64,000 nucleotides of DNA from Synechococcales cyanobacterium bin59.metabat.ball.084. Its GTDB lineage: Bacteria > Cyanobacteriota > Cyanobacteriia > Cyanobacteriales > Chamaesiphonaceae. The translations under genes and the position numbers were made by a program. Below, piece after piece: positions 16,730-25,710 of the stretch (positions are counted from its first letter, which is position 1; the number at the start of each line of letters is the position of its first letter). The stretch spans positions 1 to 64,000 of the forward strand of contig JAAFHZ010000008.1 of assembly GCA_013297675.1 (NCBI GenBank), written 5' to 3'. Below the pieces are notes generated by a model that had not been told where the DNA came from, made no database searches, and saw nothing but the letters and a program-made list of their open reading frames with translations.

Positions 16730-17797
16730 ATGCCATTATCTCATTCATCACTTCAGGCACTGCAAGCTGGTCGTTGGTTTAAGCTGATCTGTGGTGCTAG
16801 CTTTCAAGACCTACCGGCTATCCGTCATTTAGCGATCGCCTACAGTCTAGCCGGTGCCGACTGTATAGATGTAGCCGCTGAACCAGCCGTAGTAGCCGCA
16901 GCTAAATCTGGCATCGCTGCCGCTAAATCTTGGCTAGATGCCGCAGTGCAGCGCGGATACCAACCAACTCAACCATGGCTGATGGTCAGCGTCAACGATG
17001 GTGAAGATCCGCATTTTCGGAAAGCTGTCTTTGACCCGACTATTTGCCCTGCCAATTGTCCTCGCCCCTGTGTAACTATCTGTCCGGCAGATGCCATTGC
17101 TTTTACGGAAGAAAAACAGGGGGTGATAGTCGATCGATGCTATGGCTGTGGTCGCTGCTTACCAATTTGTCCGATACAAATTATTAAAGAACAGAAGCAT
17201 ATCTCGACTCCCGCTGCTGTGCGGGATTTATTGCAAACTGGCGAGGTGCAGGCGATCGAGATTCATACTCAGCCAGAAAGAGGCCAAGAATTCCTCAGAC
17301 TCTGGCAAGAGCTATCGGGATCTTTAAATCAGCTCCAGCTAATTTCGATTAGTGCACCTGTAGGATCAGAGAAAGGGTTAGATGGAGGACTTGACCATCT
17401 GCGATCGATCTCACAACTATTAACTAGCCTGACACCGACACCATTAATTATCTGGCAAACAGACGGTAGACCGATGAGCGGTGATATTGGCATGGGCACA
17501 ACTCATGCCACGATCGCTCTAGGTCGGCAGGTAGCCGCAGCCAAGTTGCCGGGATACGTCCAGCTAGCTGGCGGCACTAATCATTACACGGTGAATAAGC
17601 TGCGCGAAGTAAAGCTCTTAAAATCTGCTGGCCAAGAAATATTTGTCTCGGGGATTGCCTACGGCAGCTATGCCAGGGTGATGCTGGCTCCTTTGTTTGA
17701 GCAAATTTCAGGCAGCGACAAACTCGAAGATCATCCAGATGTTTTATGGGCGGCGGTCGATCGGGCTGCTGCCTTAATCCAACAAATCAAAAGCTAA
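16730..17797 (+). CDS. ldpA: LdpA-like circadian/redox iron-sulfur protein
   Basis: A 355-residue protein restricted to oxygenic phototrophs. Two ferredoxin-like cysteine clusters are clear: CPANCPRPCVTICPADAI near residue 105 and CYGCGRCLPICPIQII near residue 137. Together they are enough for two 4Fe-4S centres. The N-terminus (GRWFKLICGASFQDLPAIRHLAIAYSLAGADCIDVAAEP) and the C-terminal half match LdpA, which adjusts circadian period to light intensity through redox state in Synechococcus. No Kai genes are in the window. It may be cotranscribed with obg. Confidence 0.9.
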   Translation: MPLSHSSLQALQAGRWFKLICGASFQDLPAIRHLAIAYSLAGADCIDVAAEPAVVAAAKSGIAAAKSWLDAAVQRGYQPTQPWLMVSVNDGEDPHFRKAVFDPTICPANCPRPCVTICPADAIAFTEEKQGVIVDRCYGCGRCLPICPIQIIKEQKHISTPAAVRDLLQTGEVQAIEIHTQPERGQEFLRLWQELSGSLNQLQLISISAPVGSEKGLDGGLDHLRSISQLLTSLTPTPLIIWQTDGRPMSGDIGMGTTHATIALGRQVAAAKLPGYVQLAGGTNHYTVNKLREVKLLKSAGQEIFVSGIAYGSYARVMLAPLFEQISGSDKLEDHPDVLWAAVDRAAALIQQIKS

Positions 17798-17864
17798 CCC
17801 GCCAGCTCAGCCAAACTGTCTTTATTCATGCAGAATAAAGCGAAAGGTGGATCAATATAATTCA

Positions 17865-18077
17865 CTATTTTTCGGAACTATCCTCAGATTTTGCTGTTGA
17901 CACACTTCTAGATGTCAGAGTTGCTTCAATGTGCAGGGAATCTTTATTTACCCGCGTAATTGCCCAGCGCAAAGGCTCTCCCCAGGTTTGCAGGAGAGCT
18001 TCGATCGCCGCTGGCGTAACCTGTCCATGGGGCAACTGACTGCGGGGCAGGTCGATTTCTACAAACCTAGTCTGCAT
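17865..18077 (-). CDS. Conserved small cyanobacterial protein, unknown function
   Basis: A 70-residue soluble protein (MQTRFVEIDLPRSQLPHGQVTPAAIEALLQTWGEPLRWAITRV...). It has no cysteines, no membrane segment and no known motif; the C-terminal 20 residues are Ser/Thr/Lys-rich. It begins only 15 bp after the ferredoxin gene ends, on the same strand, so it is likely cotranscribed with it. I recall a similar small gene beside ferredoxin genes in other cyanobacteria but cannot name the family. Coding status rests on the tight spacing and a plausible amphipathic sequence. Confidence 0.65.
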   Translation of the reverse strand: MQTRFVEIDLPRSQLPHGQVTPAAIEALLQTWGEPLRWAITRVNKDSLHIEATLTSRSVSTAKSEDSSEK

Positions 18078-18092
18078 GAGGTAGTTTGGCCT

Positions 18093-18419
18093 CTAAGTTT
18101 TTTGATAACGGCCAAACTGTAACTCGTACAGTTCATCTTCTTTTTCAGTCTCAATCTTTAAATCCGATCGAGGATAGGCCACACAGAGCAACACATAGCC
18201 CTCAGCACTAAGATCAGGGCTAACACCCATGCCTTCTGATTGATCGACCTCTCCAGAGATGATCTTGGCGGCACAGGTGGTGCAAACGCCAGAATTACAA
18301 GAGGTGGGTAGTTCAATACCCGCATCAGAAGCCGCCCACAAGATCTGTTTGTCTTCTGGGACGGCAATGGTATGTACTGCTCCTTGGTGATGGAGTTCGA
18401 CTTGGTAAACTTTGGTCAT
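18093..18419 (-). CDS. Plant-type [2Fe-2S] ferredoxin, long C-terminus
   Basis: A 108-residue ferredoxin with the cluster ligands CNSGVCTTC (Cx4Cx2C) near residue 41 and the distant cysteine in GYVLLCVAYP near residue 79. It is longer than the photosynthetic PetF (about 97 residues) because of a C-terminal extension, DELYELQFGRYQKT. That extension marks a separate, low-abundance cyanobacterial ferredoxin type resembling Synechocystis Fed2-like proteins (from memory). It carries electrons in the cytosol; the partner is unknown. A conserved 70-residue orf follows 15 bp downstream. Confidence 0.9.
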   Translation of the reverse strand: MTKVYQVELHHQGAVHTIAVPEDKQILWAASDAGIELPTSCNSGVCTTCAAKIISGEVDQSEGMGVSPDLSAEGYVLLCVAYPRSDLKIETEKEDELYELQFGRYQKT

Positions 18420-18472
18420 CGATCTTAAAATTGAATAATCTCTTGATTCTACTCGACCGATCGACTCTAAAA

Positions 18473-18760
18473 CTAGATGCCGATGCTACTAATTAGTGTA
18501 GGAGCTAGGCTTTGCAGTGATCCTTGCACTACTTGCAAGACAATTACAGCCAAGATAGTAGAAAAATCGAAGCCGCCAATGGGGGGTACTAAGTTACGAA
18601 ATAGGTTGAGGTAAGGGTCGGTGACAACGCTCAAAAACGAGGCGATTTGTTGTAAGAAATCGACCGTTGGGAACCAAGTCAGCAGAATGCGCACGATGAT
18701 GAGCGCAATATAAATGCTGATAAATTGTAAGAGTGTTTGAACTATTAGTGCAGCAGCCAT
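18473..18760 (-). CDS. YggT-family membrane protein
   Basis: A 95-residue protein with two hydrophobic segments (about 3-28 and 66-90) around the YggT signature IVRILLTWFPTVDFLQQIASFLSVVTDPYLNLFRNLVPPIGGFDFSTILAVIVLQ. The chloroplast relatives (YLMG/CCB3) act in thylakoid organisation and cytochrome b6 haem attachment; the bacterial role is uncertain. It lies between a ferredoxin gene (54 bp downstream) and a YtxH-like gene (88 bp upstream), all on the minus strand. Confidence 0.9.
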   Translation of the reverse strand: MAAALIVQTLLQFISIYIALIIVRILLTWFPTVDFLQQIASFLSVVTDPYLNLFRNLVPPIGGFDFSTILAVIVLQVVQGSLQSLAPTLISSIGI

Positions 18761-18848
18761 ACTTGATTACCCGAAAAAATACTGTGGAATATACATAGGT
18801 ATTTTAACCGAACTTTTGCTTTCTCAACAGTCGGCAACCTCTACTACT

Positions 18849-19187
18849 TTATTCTGCCGCTGCTGGGGTTTCGATCGATCTCACCTGTTGGTGTGTGCGC
18901 CCAATTTCTAGGGGCGGTTCTAACTGAGCTTCACTGAGAGAGGATCTCACTTCGTCGATCGCCCCGTTTAAGTCTGCAATTTTGTCTTCGAGGCTTTGGC
19001 GAGCCGATTCAATACTTTGGGCATCGGAGTTTTTGCCTTGAGTGCGGGCTTTGACTCGCCGCAGTACTTCGGGCTCGTCGCCTTCTTGTTGCCGATTGGC
19101 CAACAATACTCCGATGGTGCCGCCCACTAAACCGCCAACGATGCTGCCTAGTAAGAAACCAGTGCTAAACCCATCTTTTTGACTCAT
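18849..19187 (-). CDS. YtxH-like small membrane-anchored protein
   Basis: A 112-residue protein. A glycine-rich hydrophobic segment at residues 9-30 (TGFLLGSIVGGLVGGTIGVLLA) is typical of the YtxH/gas-vesicle-type anchor. It is followed by a charged, helical and possibly coiled-coil region (ESARQSLEDKIADLNGAIDEVRSSLSEAQ) and a proline-containing tail. Conserved in cyanobacteria; function unknown, possibly envelope- or thylakoid-associated. It precedes the YggT gene on the same strand. Confidence 0.75.
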   Translation of the reverse strand: MSQKDGFSTGFLLGSIVGGLVGGTIGVLLANRQQEGDEPEVLRRVKARTQGKNSDAQSIESARQSLEDKIADLNGAIDEVRSSLSEAQLEPPLEIGRTHQQVRSIETPAAAE

Positions 19188-19247
19188 TTTTATCTCCCTG
19201 CAATCGATATGCTGATGTTATCATTCTCGCCTCGTAACTGACTAGAT

Positions 19248-19901
19248 TTAAGTCCCAAAAACTCGATCGCCCACATCGCCTAAGCCAGGAGAAATAAATC
19301 CTTGGTCATTTAGGGTTTCGTCGATCATAGCGGCGTAGATCTGGAGGTCTGGGTAGGCGATCGCCAGTTTTTGCAATGCGGGCGGGGCGGCCACAATGCT
19401 AATCACCCGAATATTACTATGGTCGGCTCCCCTCGTGACCAGCTCATTTAAGGCAAACATCAGGCTGCCACCAGTGGCCAACATTGGTTCTGCGATGAGA
19501 ATCAAGGATTCTGGGGGGATGCGATCGGGCAGTTTATTTAGGTAACAGCTTGGTTCTAGGGTTGCTTCGTTGCGCACTAATCCCAGATGATAAATGCTGG
19601 TTTCCAGGGGTAGCACCGACTGGATGCCTTCCATTAAGCTCAAGCCTGCCCGCAAAATGGGGACGATCGCCATGGGGGTTTGAGGATTAATAAAAGTGGC
19701 TTTGGCTGGGGCGACTGGCGTATTGACTTCGATCTCTACGGTGGGTAGCCAGTCGCGAATTGCTTCGTAGGTTAACCATTTGCCTAGTTCGGCCATGGTT
19801 TGGCGAAAGACTTTAGGCGGGGCAGCGGCATCGCGGGCAATGCCTAGCCAGTGCTGAATTAAGGGATGAGGTGGAACAAAGATCCGAAGCTGTTTGGCCA
19901 T
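19248..19901 (-). CDS. upp: Uracil phosphoribosyltransferase
   Basis: A 217-residue pyrimidine-salvage enzyme converting uracil and PRPP to UMP. Signatures: PHPLIQHWLGIARD near residue 12, IVPILRAGLSLMEG, the PRPP loop LIAEPMLATGGS (Glu in place of the more usual first Asp, as I recall for the cyanobacterial branch), and the uracil-binding C-terminus DETLNDQGFISPGLGDVGDRVFGT. Length is normal. It is divergent from the LivM-type permease gene across a 183-bp spacer. Confidence 0.94.
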   Translation of the reverse strand: MAKQLRIFVPPHPLIQHWLGIARDAAAPPKVFRQTMAELGKWLTYEAIRDWLPTVEIEVNTPVAPAKATFINPQTPMAIVPILRAGLSLMEGIQSVLPLETSIYHLGLVRNEATLEPSCYLNKLPDRIPPESLILIAEPMLATGGSLMFALNELVTRGADHSNIRVISIVAAPPALQKLAIAYPDLQIYAAMIDETLNDQGFISPGLGDVGDRVFGT

Positions 19902-20084
19902 GATCGCTGACTGATAACAGCCCCTAATTTATCATGAGCCATTGGTTTTTGGTGATTTGTGGTGATTGATCGAACTTTATCGGCGAACTGCCCTGCAATC
20001 ACCATTTGATCAACATCCTCTGCAATAGCTCCCCACCAAGGTAAAATACCCTAAAGTCTTAGCGGGTCGCGGTGCCAGCCATTT

Positions 20085-21164
20085 ATGAGTAATTACATTG
20101 TTTTTCTGACCCTCTCAGCGGCCACTTATGCCATTTTTGGCTTGGGATTGAACCTGCAATGGGGCTACACCGGCCTGGTGAACTTTGGTCACGTGGCATT
20201 TATGACCGTGGGAGCTTACACCACTGTGCTGCTGAGTTTACAGGGAGTGCCCTTATGGATCGCGGCTCCGATCGGTGGCATCTTAGCGGCCTTCCTTGGT
20301 CTACTCATTGGCCTAACGACTCTGCGCTTGCGCGAAGATTATTTGGGCATTGTGACGATCGGAGTTTCCGAATTAGTCCGCATCACCATTCAATCTGATA
20401 AATTCACCCCAATTACTGGTGGTGTGGGCGGGATTCAAAGATATGAGCTGCCCTTGAACTTTGCGCCCGCTGTACCAAACTATTTTACCAAGTTGGGTTT
20501 TATTGGTTTATTTGCGGCGGTGATGGGCTTGGCTAGTTGGCGGCTGTGGGTGTGGGGGCGGCAGAACACCAACAAAATGTGGCAGGCTGTTTTAGGGATA
20601 GTAAGTTTCTTTATCATTTATATTTGTGGGGCGATCGATCTTTATAATTACGACGATCGAGCAGGCTTAATGCTTTTGACAGTTACTACCCTGGCGGTTA
20701 TTTATCTTGGTTTAGAGCAGCTCATTAGTTCACCTTGGGGAAGAGTACTCAAGGCAATTCGGGAAGATGAAGAAGTCCCTAAAGCCTTAGGAAAAAATGT
20801 GTTTTGGTATAAGCTCCAAGCTCTCATGTTGGGTGGAGGAATTGCCGGGATTGCTGGGTCTTTTTATGCTTGGCAAATCACTAGCTTGTATCCCAGCAAC
20901 TTTGAGCCGTTGTTGACTTTCAATGCTTGGACGATCGTGTCCCTTGGAGGTGCTGGCAACAATGTGGGCGTGATTTTAGGAGCGGTGGTCTTTTGGGCCT
21001 ATGATACCGTTACTCGTTTGGATTGGATTAAATCATTACCTTTTTCTTCTGACCAAGTGGGAGCATTTCGGATCATGATTATTGGTTTGATTTTAATGGT
21101 AATTATGCTTTGGCGACCTCAAGGTTTATTGGGTAATAAAGACGAATTGACATTAGGTAAGTAG
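20085..21164 (+). CDS. Branched-chain/neutral amino acid ABC transporter permease (LivM/NatD-like)
   Basis: A 359-residue inner-membrane permease with about nine to ten hydrophobic segments. The LivM signatures are GLNLQWGYTGLVNFGHVAFMTVGAYT near the N-terminus, and the cytoplasmic coupling loop GRVLKAIREDEEVPKALGKN followed by GGGIAGIAGSFYAW and LLTFNAWTIVSLGGAGNNVG. The ATPases, second permease and binding protein are not adjacent. Dispersed genes are typical for the cyanobacterial N-I neutral amino-acid transporter, of which this would be NatD; that assignment is by resemblance and context. The start ATG at 20085 gives the expected N-terminus. Confidence 0.88.
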   Translation: MSNYIVFLTLSAATYAIFGLGLNLQWGYTGLVNFGHVAFMTVGAYTTVLLSLQGVPLWIAAPIGGILAAFLGLLIGLTTLRLREDYLGIVTIGVSELVRITIQSDKFTPITGGVGGIQRYELPLNFAPAVPNYFTKLGFIGLFAAVMGLASWRLWVWGRQNTNKMWQAVLGIVSFFIIYICGAIDLYNYDDRAGLMLLTVTTLAVIYLGLEQLISSPWGRVLKAIREDEEVPKALGKNVFWYKLQALMLGGGIAGIAGSFYAWQITSLYPSNFEPLLTFNAWTIVSLGGAGNNVGVILGAVVFWAYDTVTRLDWIKSLPFSSDQVGAFRIMIIGLILMVIMLWRPQGLLGNKDELTLGK

Positions 21165-21260
21165 CAGGGAAAAGGTTTGATGAAATTTGCTAGATACCAT
21201 CAAACCTTGTTCTGCTAAACATTTTAAGTACCCGGTACTGGGGAGCAGCAGTTATTTTGG

Positions 21261-21440
21261 CTACCCGTAGTTAGCGATCGCGCGATCAGCTCCTGACATC
21301 TTACCGCCATGATCCGATTCCAGCTTCTTTATAGCTCCTTGCACATCAAAGTATTCTTCCCCAAAGCTCTCTCTGAATGATGGCAAGACGCTTTCTTCCA
21401 AGCCGATAATCACAAGATCGCTGACCACATCATTTACCAT
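21261..21440 (-). CDS. Possible small protein, 59 residues, unrecognised
   Basis: A clean frame from the ATG at 21440 to the TAG at 21261 in the 300-bp gap between the permease and the potassium channel. The product begins MVNDVVSDLVIIGLEESVLP and continues SFRESFGEEYFDVQGAIKKLESDHGGKMSG. It is acidic and looks helical, with no membrane segment or known motif. The frame is open about ten codons further upstream, across the annotated start of the channel gene, so the N-terminus is uncertain. Evidence for coding is the protein-like composition only; it could be the 3' remnant of a longer gene. The rest of 21165-21465 shows nothing else. Confidence 0.35.
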   Translation of the reverse strand: MVNDVVSDLVIIGLEESVLPSFRESFGEEYFDVQGAIKKLESDHGGKMSGADRAIANYG

Positions 21441-21465
21441 CGCCCAAGATAAGCTTTCAGTTAAT

Positions 21466-22395
21466 ATGACAAAATCTTATGGTGATTTAGCAATGGCACG
21501 TAAACGAGGCTTTAGGCGGCAGCAGTTAGTTCAAATCAAAAATCAGGATGGGAAGTTCGAGATTCCTAATATGGGAGCTTGGCATACCTATTGGCGCGAT
21601 CCTTATCATTTGTTTTTAACGATTCCCTGGGTGGGCTTTGTGGCGACGATCGTAGTGGCTTATTTGTCGATTAACACGGTCTTTGCACTGCTGTATTTAT
21701 TGGGTGGTAATTGTTTAGAAGGTGCTAGAGCAGGCAATTTTGTTGATGCTTTCTTTTTTAGTGTGCAAACTTTGGCTTCGATCGGCTACGGTGCCATGCA
21801 CCCGACAACTTTTTATGCCAACTGTGTGGTGACGGCAGAGTCGATCGTGAGTTTGTTGTTGGTGGCGGTGGTGACTGGTTTGGCTTTTGCCCGGTTCTCT
21901 CATCCGATCGCCAAGGTAATGTTTAGTCATGAAGCCGTCATTGCCCCCTATAATGGCACACCAACTTTGATGTTTCGGATTGCTAATGAGCGCCAAAATA
22001 TGATCATTGAGGCGCAGCTTCAGGTATATCTACTGGTCGATGAAATAACCAAAGAGGGACAATTTATGCGGCGAGTTATGGAGCTAAAAATGCTCCGCCA
22101 GCGTACTCCAGCATTAAGTTTAACTTGGACAGCAATGCATGTAATTAATGAACAAAGTCCGCTTTATGGCCACGATGAGCATTCTTTAGGGGCGATGAAT
22201 GCTCAAATTCAAGTGGCGATTGTGGGGATTGATGAGGCGGTTTCTTATACGATTAGTGCTCGTCATACTTACTCTAGTCAAGAGCTGTTGTTCGATCGAC
22301 GGTTTGTAGATATTGTGGTACCCCAACCAAACGGCGATCGACATATCGATTATCGTCATTTTCATTCCACGATAGAGATCGATACTAATCTATAA
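21466..22395 (+). CDS. Inward-rectifier potassium channel, KirBac type
   Basis: 309 residues from 21466; an in-frame ATG at 21493 (MARKRGFRRQ) is an alternative start, 9 residues shorter. Order: slide helix (WHTYWRDPYHLFLTIPWVGF), outer helix, pore helix and selectivity filter TLASIGYGAMHPTT (GYG), inner helix (VSLLLVAVVTGLAFARF), then a cytoplasmic immunoglobulin-like Kir domain with FRIANERQN and LTWTAMHVINEQSPLYG. It forms a tetrameric K+ channel in the inner or thylakoid membrane. The residue after GYG is Ala rather than the Asp or Lys of well-known KirBacs. It converges with a DUF4351 gene one base after its stop. Confidence 0.92.
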   Translation: MTKSYGDLAMARKRGFRRQQLVQIKNQDGKFEIPNMGAWHTYWRDPYHLFLTIPWVGFVATIVVAYLSINTVFALLYLLGGNCLEGARAGNFVDAFFFSVQTLASIGYGAMHPTTFYANCVVTAESIVSLLLVAVVTGLAFARFSHPIAKVMFSHEAVIAPYNGTPTLMFRIANERQNMIIEAQLQVYLLVDEITKEGQFMRRVMELKMLRQRTPALSLTWTAMHVINEQSPLYGHDEHSLGAMNAQIQVAIVGIDEAVSYTISARHTYSSQELLFDRRFVDIVVPQPNGDRHIDYRHFHSTIEIDTNL

Positions 22396-22396
22396 A

Positions 22397-23365
22397 CTAA
22401 TTTTGATCTAGCCAATTGAGCAACTCAGGCAGCTCATTGAAGTCTAGTGCTGCGTCAAAAAGACTTTCTAGTTTCGATACAGAAAGCAATTTTAGACGCT
22501 GATCTACCTCTAGCTCAATCACGCCAATCCTGCGAAAAAGTAAATGTTGAACCATTTTGAGCGCAATTCGTTCTTCTCCTTGCTCAATGCCTTGTTCAAT
22601 TCCTTTCTCAATGCCCTTTTCCATCCAGCTAGTGACCATTTGCATAATTTGCTCCTTTTGCTGCTTTGTTTCAATTTTATCAACTTTTTCCTGAAATTCC
22701 AGCTCTTCCGTTTGGTTCAAGGACAGATAGCTGTCCACAAACCAAGACAGCAAAGCCACCCTTGCTGGATCTAGCTTTAGAGTAGTGATCGCCCTTAAGC
22801 ATTCAATCTTAACTTTTGCCCTGTCTGTTGGATCAACTTTCATTTTGGCCATCAACGCCGCAGCCACCGGATTTTTTTGCTTGAGGAAATCACGCCAGCT
22901 AAGCTGATTAAGTTGAATAGTGAGATAGTTAAACTCTAGAACCTTTAAACCGGGAAGTTTTATCTGATGTTGATTTCCTTCTTTTTTCTTCTTTGGGGCA
23001 TCAAAAGAATAGATGACAATCGGGTAAACTGGCTCCAAATATTCGCGGTAGAGCTGCGCAAAGTAGAAAAACAAGCGCCGATCAAAATTAGCAATACTAG
23101 ATGATTCATGTTCGCAGTTGATAATCACCGAAACTTTTCCCACATCTGGCTCGTTGGGGCGACGTTTTAATGTAACTCTGGCAACCATGTCCATTATTCG
23201 CTGTTCACCATCGATTATATCGGTGAAATGCTCTTGGGGCAAAAATTCCAAGCTCTGAGGATCTATGTAACTGGCTAATTCTGGGGCGAACAGCTCCAAA
23301 AATTCCACAAAGAACGTGCCGATTAATTTTTTGAACAACTGATCGTGATCAATCTCTTTAGGCAT
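22397..23365 (-). CDS. Rpn/PD-(D/E)XK transposase-nuclease-like protein with DUF4351 C-terminus
   Basis: 322 residues. The N-terminal 200 residues (DHDQLFKKLIGTFFVEFLELFAPEL, MDMVARVTLKR, VSVIINCEHESSSIANFDRRLFFYFAQLY) match the Rpn/YhgA-like PD-(D/E)XK nuclease family that is abundant in cyanobacteria. The central Glu in INCEHES probably stands for the catalytic acid. A repetitive linker (EKGIEKGIEQGIEQGEE) leads to a C-terminal DUF4351-type segment (VQHLLFRRIGVIELEVDQRLKLLSVSKLESLFDAALDF). Such proteins are tied to recombination-promoting nucleases or degenerate transposases; the cellular role is unproven. No transposon ends were seen. Confidence 0.82.
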   Translation of the reverse strand: MPKEIDHDQLFKKLIGTFFVEFLELFAPELASYIDPQSLEFLPQEHFTDIIDGEQRIMDMVARVTLKRRPNEPDVGKVSVIINCEHESSSIANFDRRLFFYFAQLYREYLEPVYPIVIYSFDAPKKKKEGNQHQIKLPGLKVLEFNYLTIQLNQLSWRDFLKQKNPVAAALMAKMKVDPTDRAKVKIECLRAITTLKLDPARVALLSWFVDSYLSLNQTEELEFQEKVDKIETKQQKEQIMQMVTSWMEKGIEKGIEQGIEQGEERIALKMVQHLLFRRIGVIELEVDQRLKLLSVSKLESLFDAALDFNELPELLNWLDQN

Positions 23366-23405
23366 AGAGAAAACCAGTGGAAGGTAAGGTTATTGTAGCA
23401 GTACT

Positions 23406-24977
23406 CTAGCTTAACTCAGCAACTACCCGATCGAACAACAAATACTCTCCTGTCAATAGATCATAGACAGTTAATCGTAAACATCGATCGATATCAACAG
23501 TAAACTCTACCCGAATCCGATCGCTCCCCGGAAATCCCGCTGGGGTCAGCGGTGCAATGTTTTCAGCGCCCGCATTTAATAGAGCGATGGCATTAGATCC
23601 CGCCGCTAAATTACGAGTGATCAATCGATCGCCATCAAAATAAACCTCGGTGCCACTACTATCTGATCCTAGTTCACCTAATAACAGCTCAATGCTGGGC
23701 TGGTTCTCTTGAGAGGCTCCCAGCAGCAGCTCCACTGGCTTAGTCATAGGATAAGGTTGACCAGCGTTGATCACCCGATGCCAACTATGACAATTTTGGC
23801 GGCGATCCCAATAGCGGATGCCATAGCTATGATATAAGAAATCAGTAACTTCTAGTCCTTGTAAGATTTCTAGGGCACCATGGGCGATCGCTTCAAATGG
23901 TTTGAATTGCTGTATTTTAGTTTTATCCAAGCGACTGGCGATCCATTCTTGAATTGCTGGGATCTGGGAAGTGCCGCCGACGATTAAGACTGCATCCACA
24001 TTTTGGATATCTAAATTTTGGCGCAGAGCCTGTTGATTGACTGTTTCTAAGAGTTCATCTAGTCGATCGAACAATTTTTGTTGTTGTAATATTTCTAAGA
24101 ATTCGGGGCGAGTTAAATTAAATTCGTAAGTCTCGAAAGATTTGTCATCAAAAAAGGCTTCGGTGGCAGTATTTTGTAGTGATAATTGAATCTTGAGTTT
24201 TTCGGCTAAGCGCATAATCAATGGCGTAACCCTTAGACCTTGTTTGGCTGCAATATATTCAGCAATCCAGCCATCAATATCAGTGCCGCCCAAATTTTGA
24301 CCGGCTTTGGCTAATACTTTGGCAACTTGGGGCTTTTGGGCAGATTCGGTGAGGGCTTTGCCGCCGAATTTCAACAGGAATCCCACCGGCTTGGTGCTGC
24401 TAGCACTGAGTTGAACCAGCGAGAAATCGATCGTTCCCCCGCCAAAGTCAATGGTCAAAACAGTGCCGCTGTTTAATCCATAACCCAGGGCCGCTGCGGT
24501 GGATTCATCCAAAAGCGAGATGCGATCGAAGGCCAAGTTTTGGCAGGTACGACTCAGCCAGCGTCGATAGGTGTCAAAGCTATCAACCGGAACAGTGACG
24601 ACTAAGGCATCTCGATCGCCTTTGGCACCAGCGAAGCTATCATTTACCTCCGCCAAAATCCCCGCCAAGAAAGCTTCGCCGACTAATTCAAAAGATAGCT
24701 GCTGACCATCAACTGCGGGCAAGAATCCCTGAAACTCGGTGCCGATGCCTCGTTTGAACCCCGAAAAATAGCGTGGATCGTCTTTGAGGTCTAGCCCTTG
24801 GTCTAAAACCGATCGACCCAGGATTGCAGGGTTTTGCCAATAGACCAAACTAGGAATCAGCGGGGGACTGCTGCTGGTGGATAGACCAGGTAAATTAATG
24901 GTTTCAGCTTGGCCAGTGGCTGGATTCCAGCGGGCAATTACTGTGTTGCTAGTACCAAAGTCGATCGAGATTGCCAT
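23406..24977 (-). CDS. Hsp70-family protein, divergent DnaK-like
   Basis: 523 residues from the ATG at 24977, which starts exactly at the ATPase phosphate-1 motif AISIDFGTSNTVIARWN; the earlier ATG at 25064 adds a non-homologous tail and overlaps trpG. Other actin-fold motifs: DESTAAALGYGL, VLTIDFGGGTIDFSLVQL (phosphate-2) and AVLIVGGTSQIPAIQEWI (adenosine motif). The substrate-binding part (about 400-523) is short and lacks the DnaK helical lid, so this is one of the cyanobacterial Hsp70-like proteins rather than a canonical DnaK. No DnaJ or GrpE gene is nearby. It is divergent from trpG with about 80 bp between starts. Confidence 0.85.
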   Translation of the reverse strand: MAISIDFGTSNTVIARWNPATGQAETINLPGLSTSSSPPLIPSLVYWQNPAILGRSVLDQGLDLKDDPRYFSGFKRGIGTEFQGFLPAVDGQQLSFELVGEAFLAGILAEVNDSFAGAKGDRDALVVTVPVDSFDTYRRWLSRTCQNLAFDRISLLDESTAAALGYGLNSGTVLTIDFGGGTIDFSLVQLSASSTKPVGFLLKFGGKALTESAQKPQVAKVLAKAGQNLGGTDIDGWIAEYIAAKQGLRVTPLIMRLAEKLKIQLSLQNTATEAFFDDKSFETYEFNLTRPEFLEILQQQKLFDRLDELLETVNQQALRQNLDIQNVDAVLIVGGTSQIPAIQEWIASRLDKTKIQQFKPFEAIAHGALEILQGLEVTDFLYHSYGIRYWDRRQNCHSWHRVINAGQPYPMTKPVELLLGASQENQPSIELLLGELGSDSSGTEVYFDGDRLITRNLAAGSNAIALLNAGAENIAPLTPAGFPGSDRIRVEFTVDIDRCLRLTVYDLLTGEYLLFDRVVAELS

Positions 24978-25056
24978 TATGAGATTGTGAGGTGAGATTG
25001 TGGGTGGAGTTCTGAAACTGTTAAAGTTAAAAAGTTGCCGAGCCTTTACGCCCATC

Positions 25057-25680
25057 ATGATCATTGTTATCGATAATTACGACAGTTTCACCTATAACTT
25101 AGTGCAATACCTAGGGGAGCTGGGACGCGATTGGCCAGTAGCTGCGGATGTGAGAGTATTTCGCAACGATCAAATTACGGTGGCTGAGCTGCAAGCTCTC
25201 CAACCCGATGCTATTTTGATTTCCCCCGGTCCTGGGCGGCCAGATTCAGCGGGGATCTCGATGGCGGTTATTAGAGAGCTGGGCAAAACTATCCCCCTGC
25301 TAGGCGTTTGTTTAGGGCATCAGAGTATTGGAGAGGTGTTTGGTGGCAAGGTGGTGCGGGCAGCGGAGCTGATGCATGGTAAAACCTCGTCGGTTTATCA
25401 CACCAACCAAGGGGTGTTTAAAGATATCTCTAGTCCGTTTACTGCGACCCGCTATCACAGTTTGATTGTAGATCGATCGACCTGCCCACCAGTGCTAGAA
25501 ATCACGGCCTGGATTGCAGATGAAACGATTATGGGTCTGCGCCACCGGGAGTATCCTTGGATTGAGGGTGTCCAGTTTCACCCTGAGAGCATTTTGACTG
25601 ATGCGGGCAAAGATTTACTCCAGAATTTTTTGCGGGGATTGGCGGAACACCAAAAATCAATTTCTGCATTGGCGGTATAA
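25057..25680 (+). CDS. trpG: Anthranilate/aminodeoxychorismate synthase glutamine amidotransferase subunit
   Basis: 207 residues from the ATG at 25057 ([21 protein letters not shown]); an ATG at 25000 adds unrelated residues. This class I glutamine amidotransferase supplies ammonia to chorismate for anthranilate (tryptophan) and probably also 4-amino-4-deoxychorismate (folate), since cyanobacteria often use one amphibolic subunit. The catalytic triad is visible: Cys in [13 protein letters not shown], and His and Glu in [12 protein letters not shown]. The oxyanion strand [12 protein letters not shown] is also present. No trpE or pabB gene is adjacent, so TrpG and PabA cannot be distinguished. 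Confidence 0.88.
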   Translation: MIIVIDNYDSFTYNLVQYLGELGRDWPVAADVRVFRNDQITVAELQALQPDAILISPGPGRPDSAGISMAVIRELGKTIPLLGVCLGHQSIGEVFGGKVVRAAELMHGKTSSVYHTNQGVFKDISSPFTATRYHSLIVDRSTCPPVLEITAWIADETIMGLRHREYPWIEGVQFHPESILTDAGKDLLQNFLRGLAEHQKSISALAV

Positions 25681-25710
25681 ATAATCGATCTTGTCAGCGG
25701 GTTTGGATTT

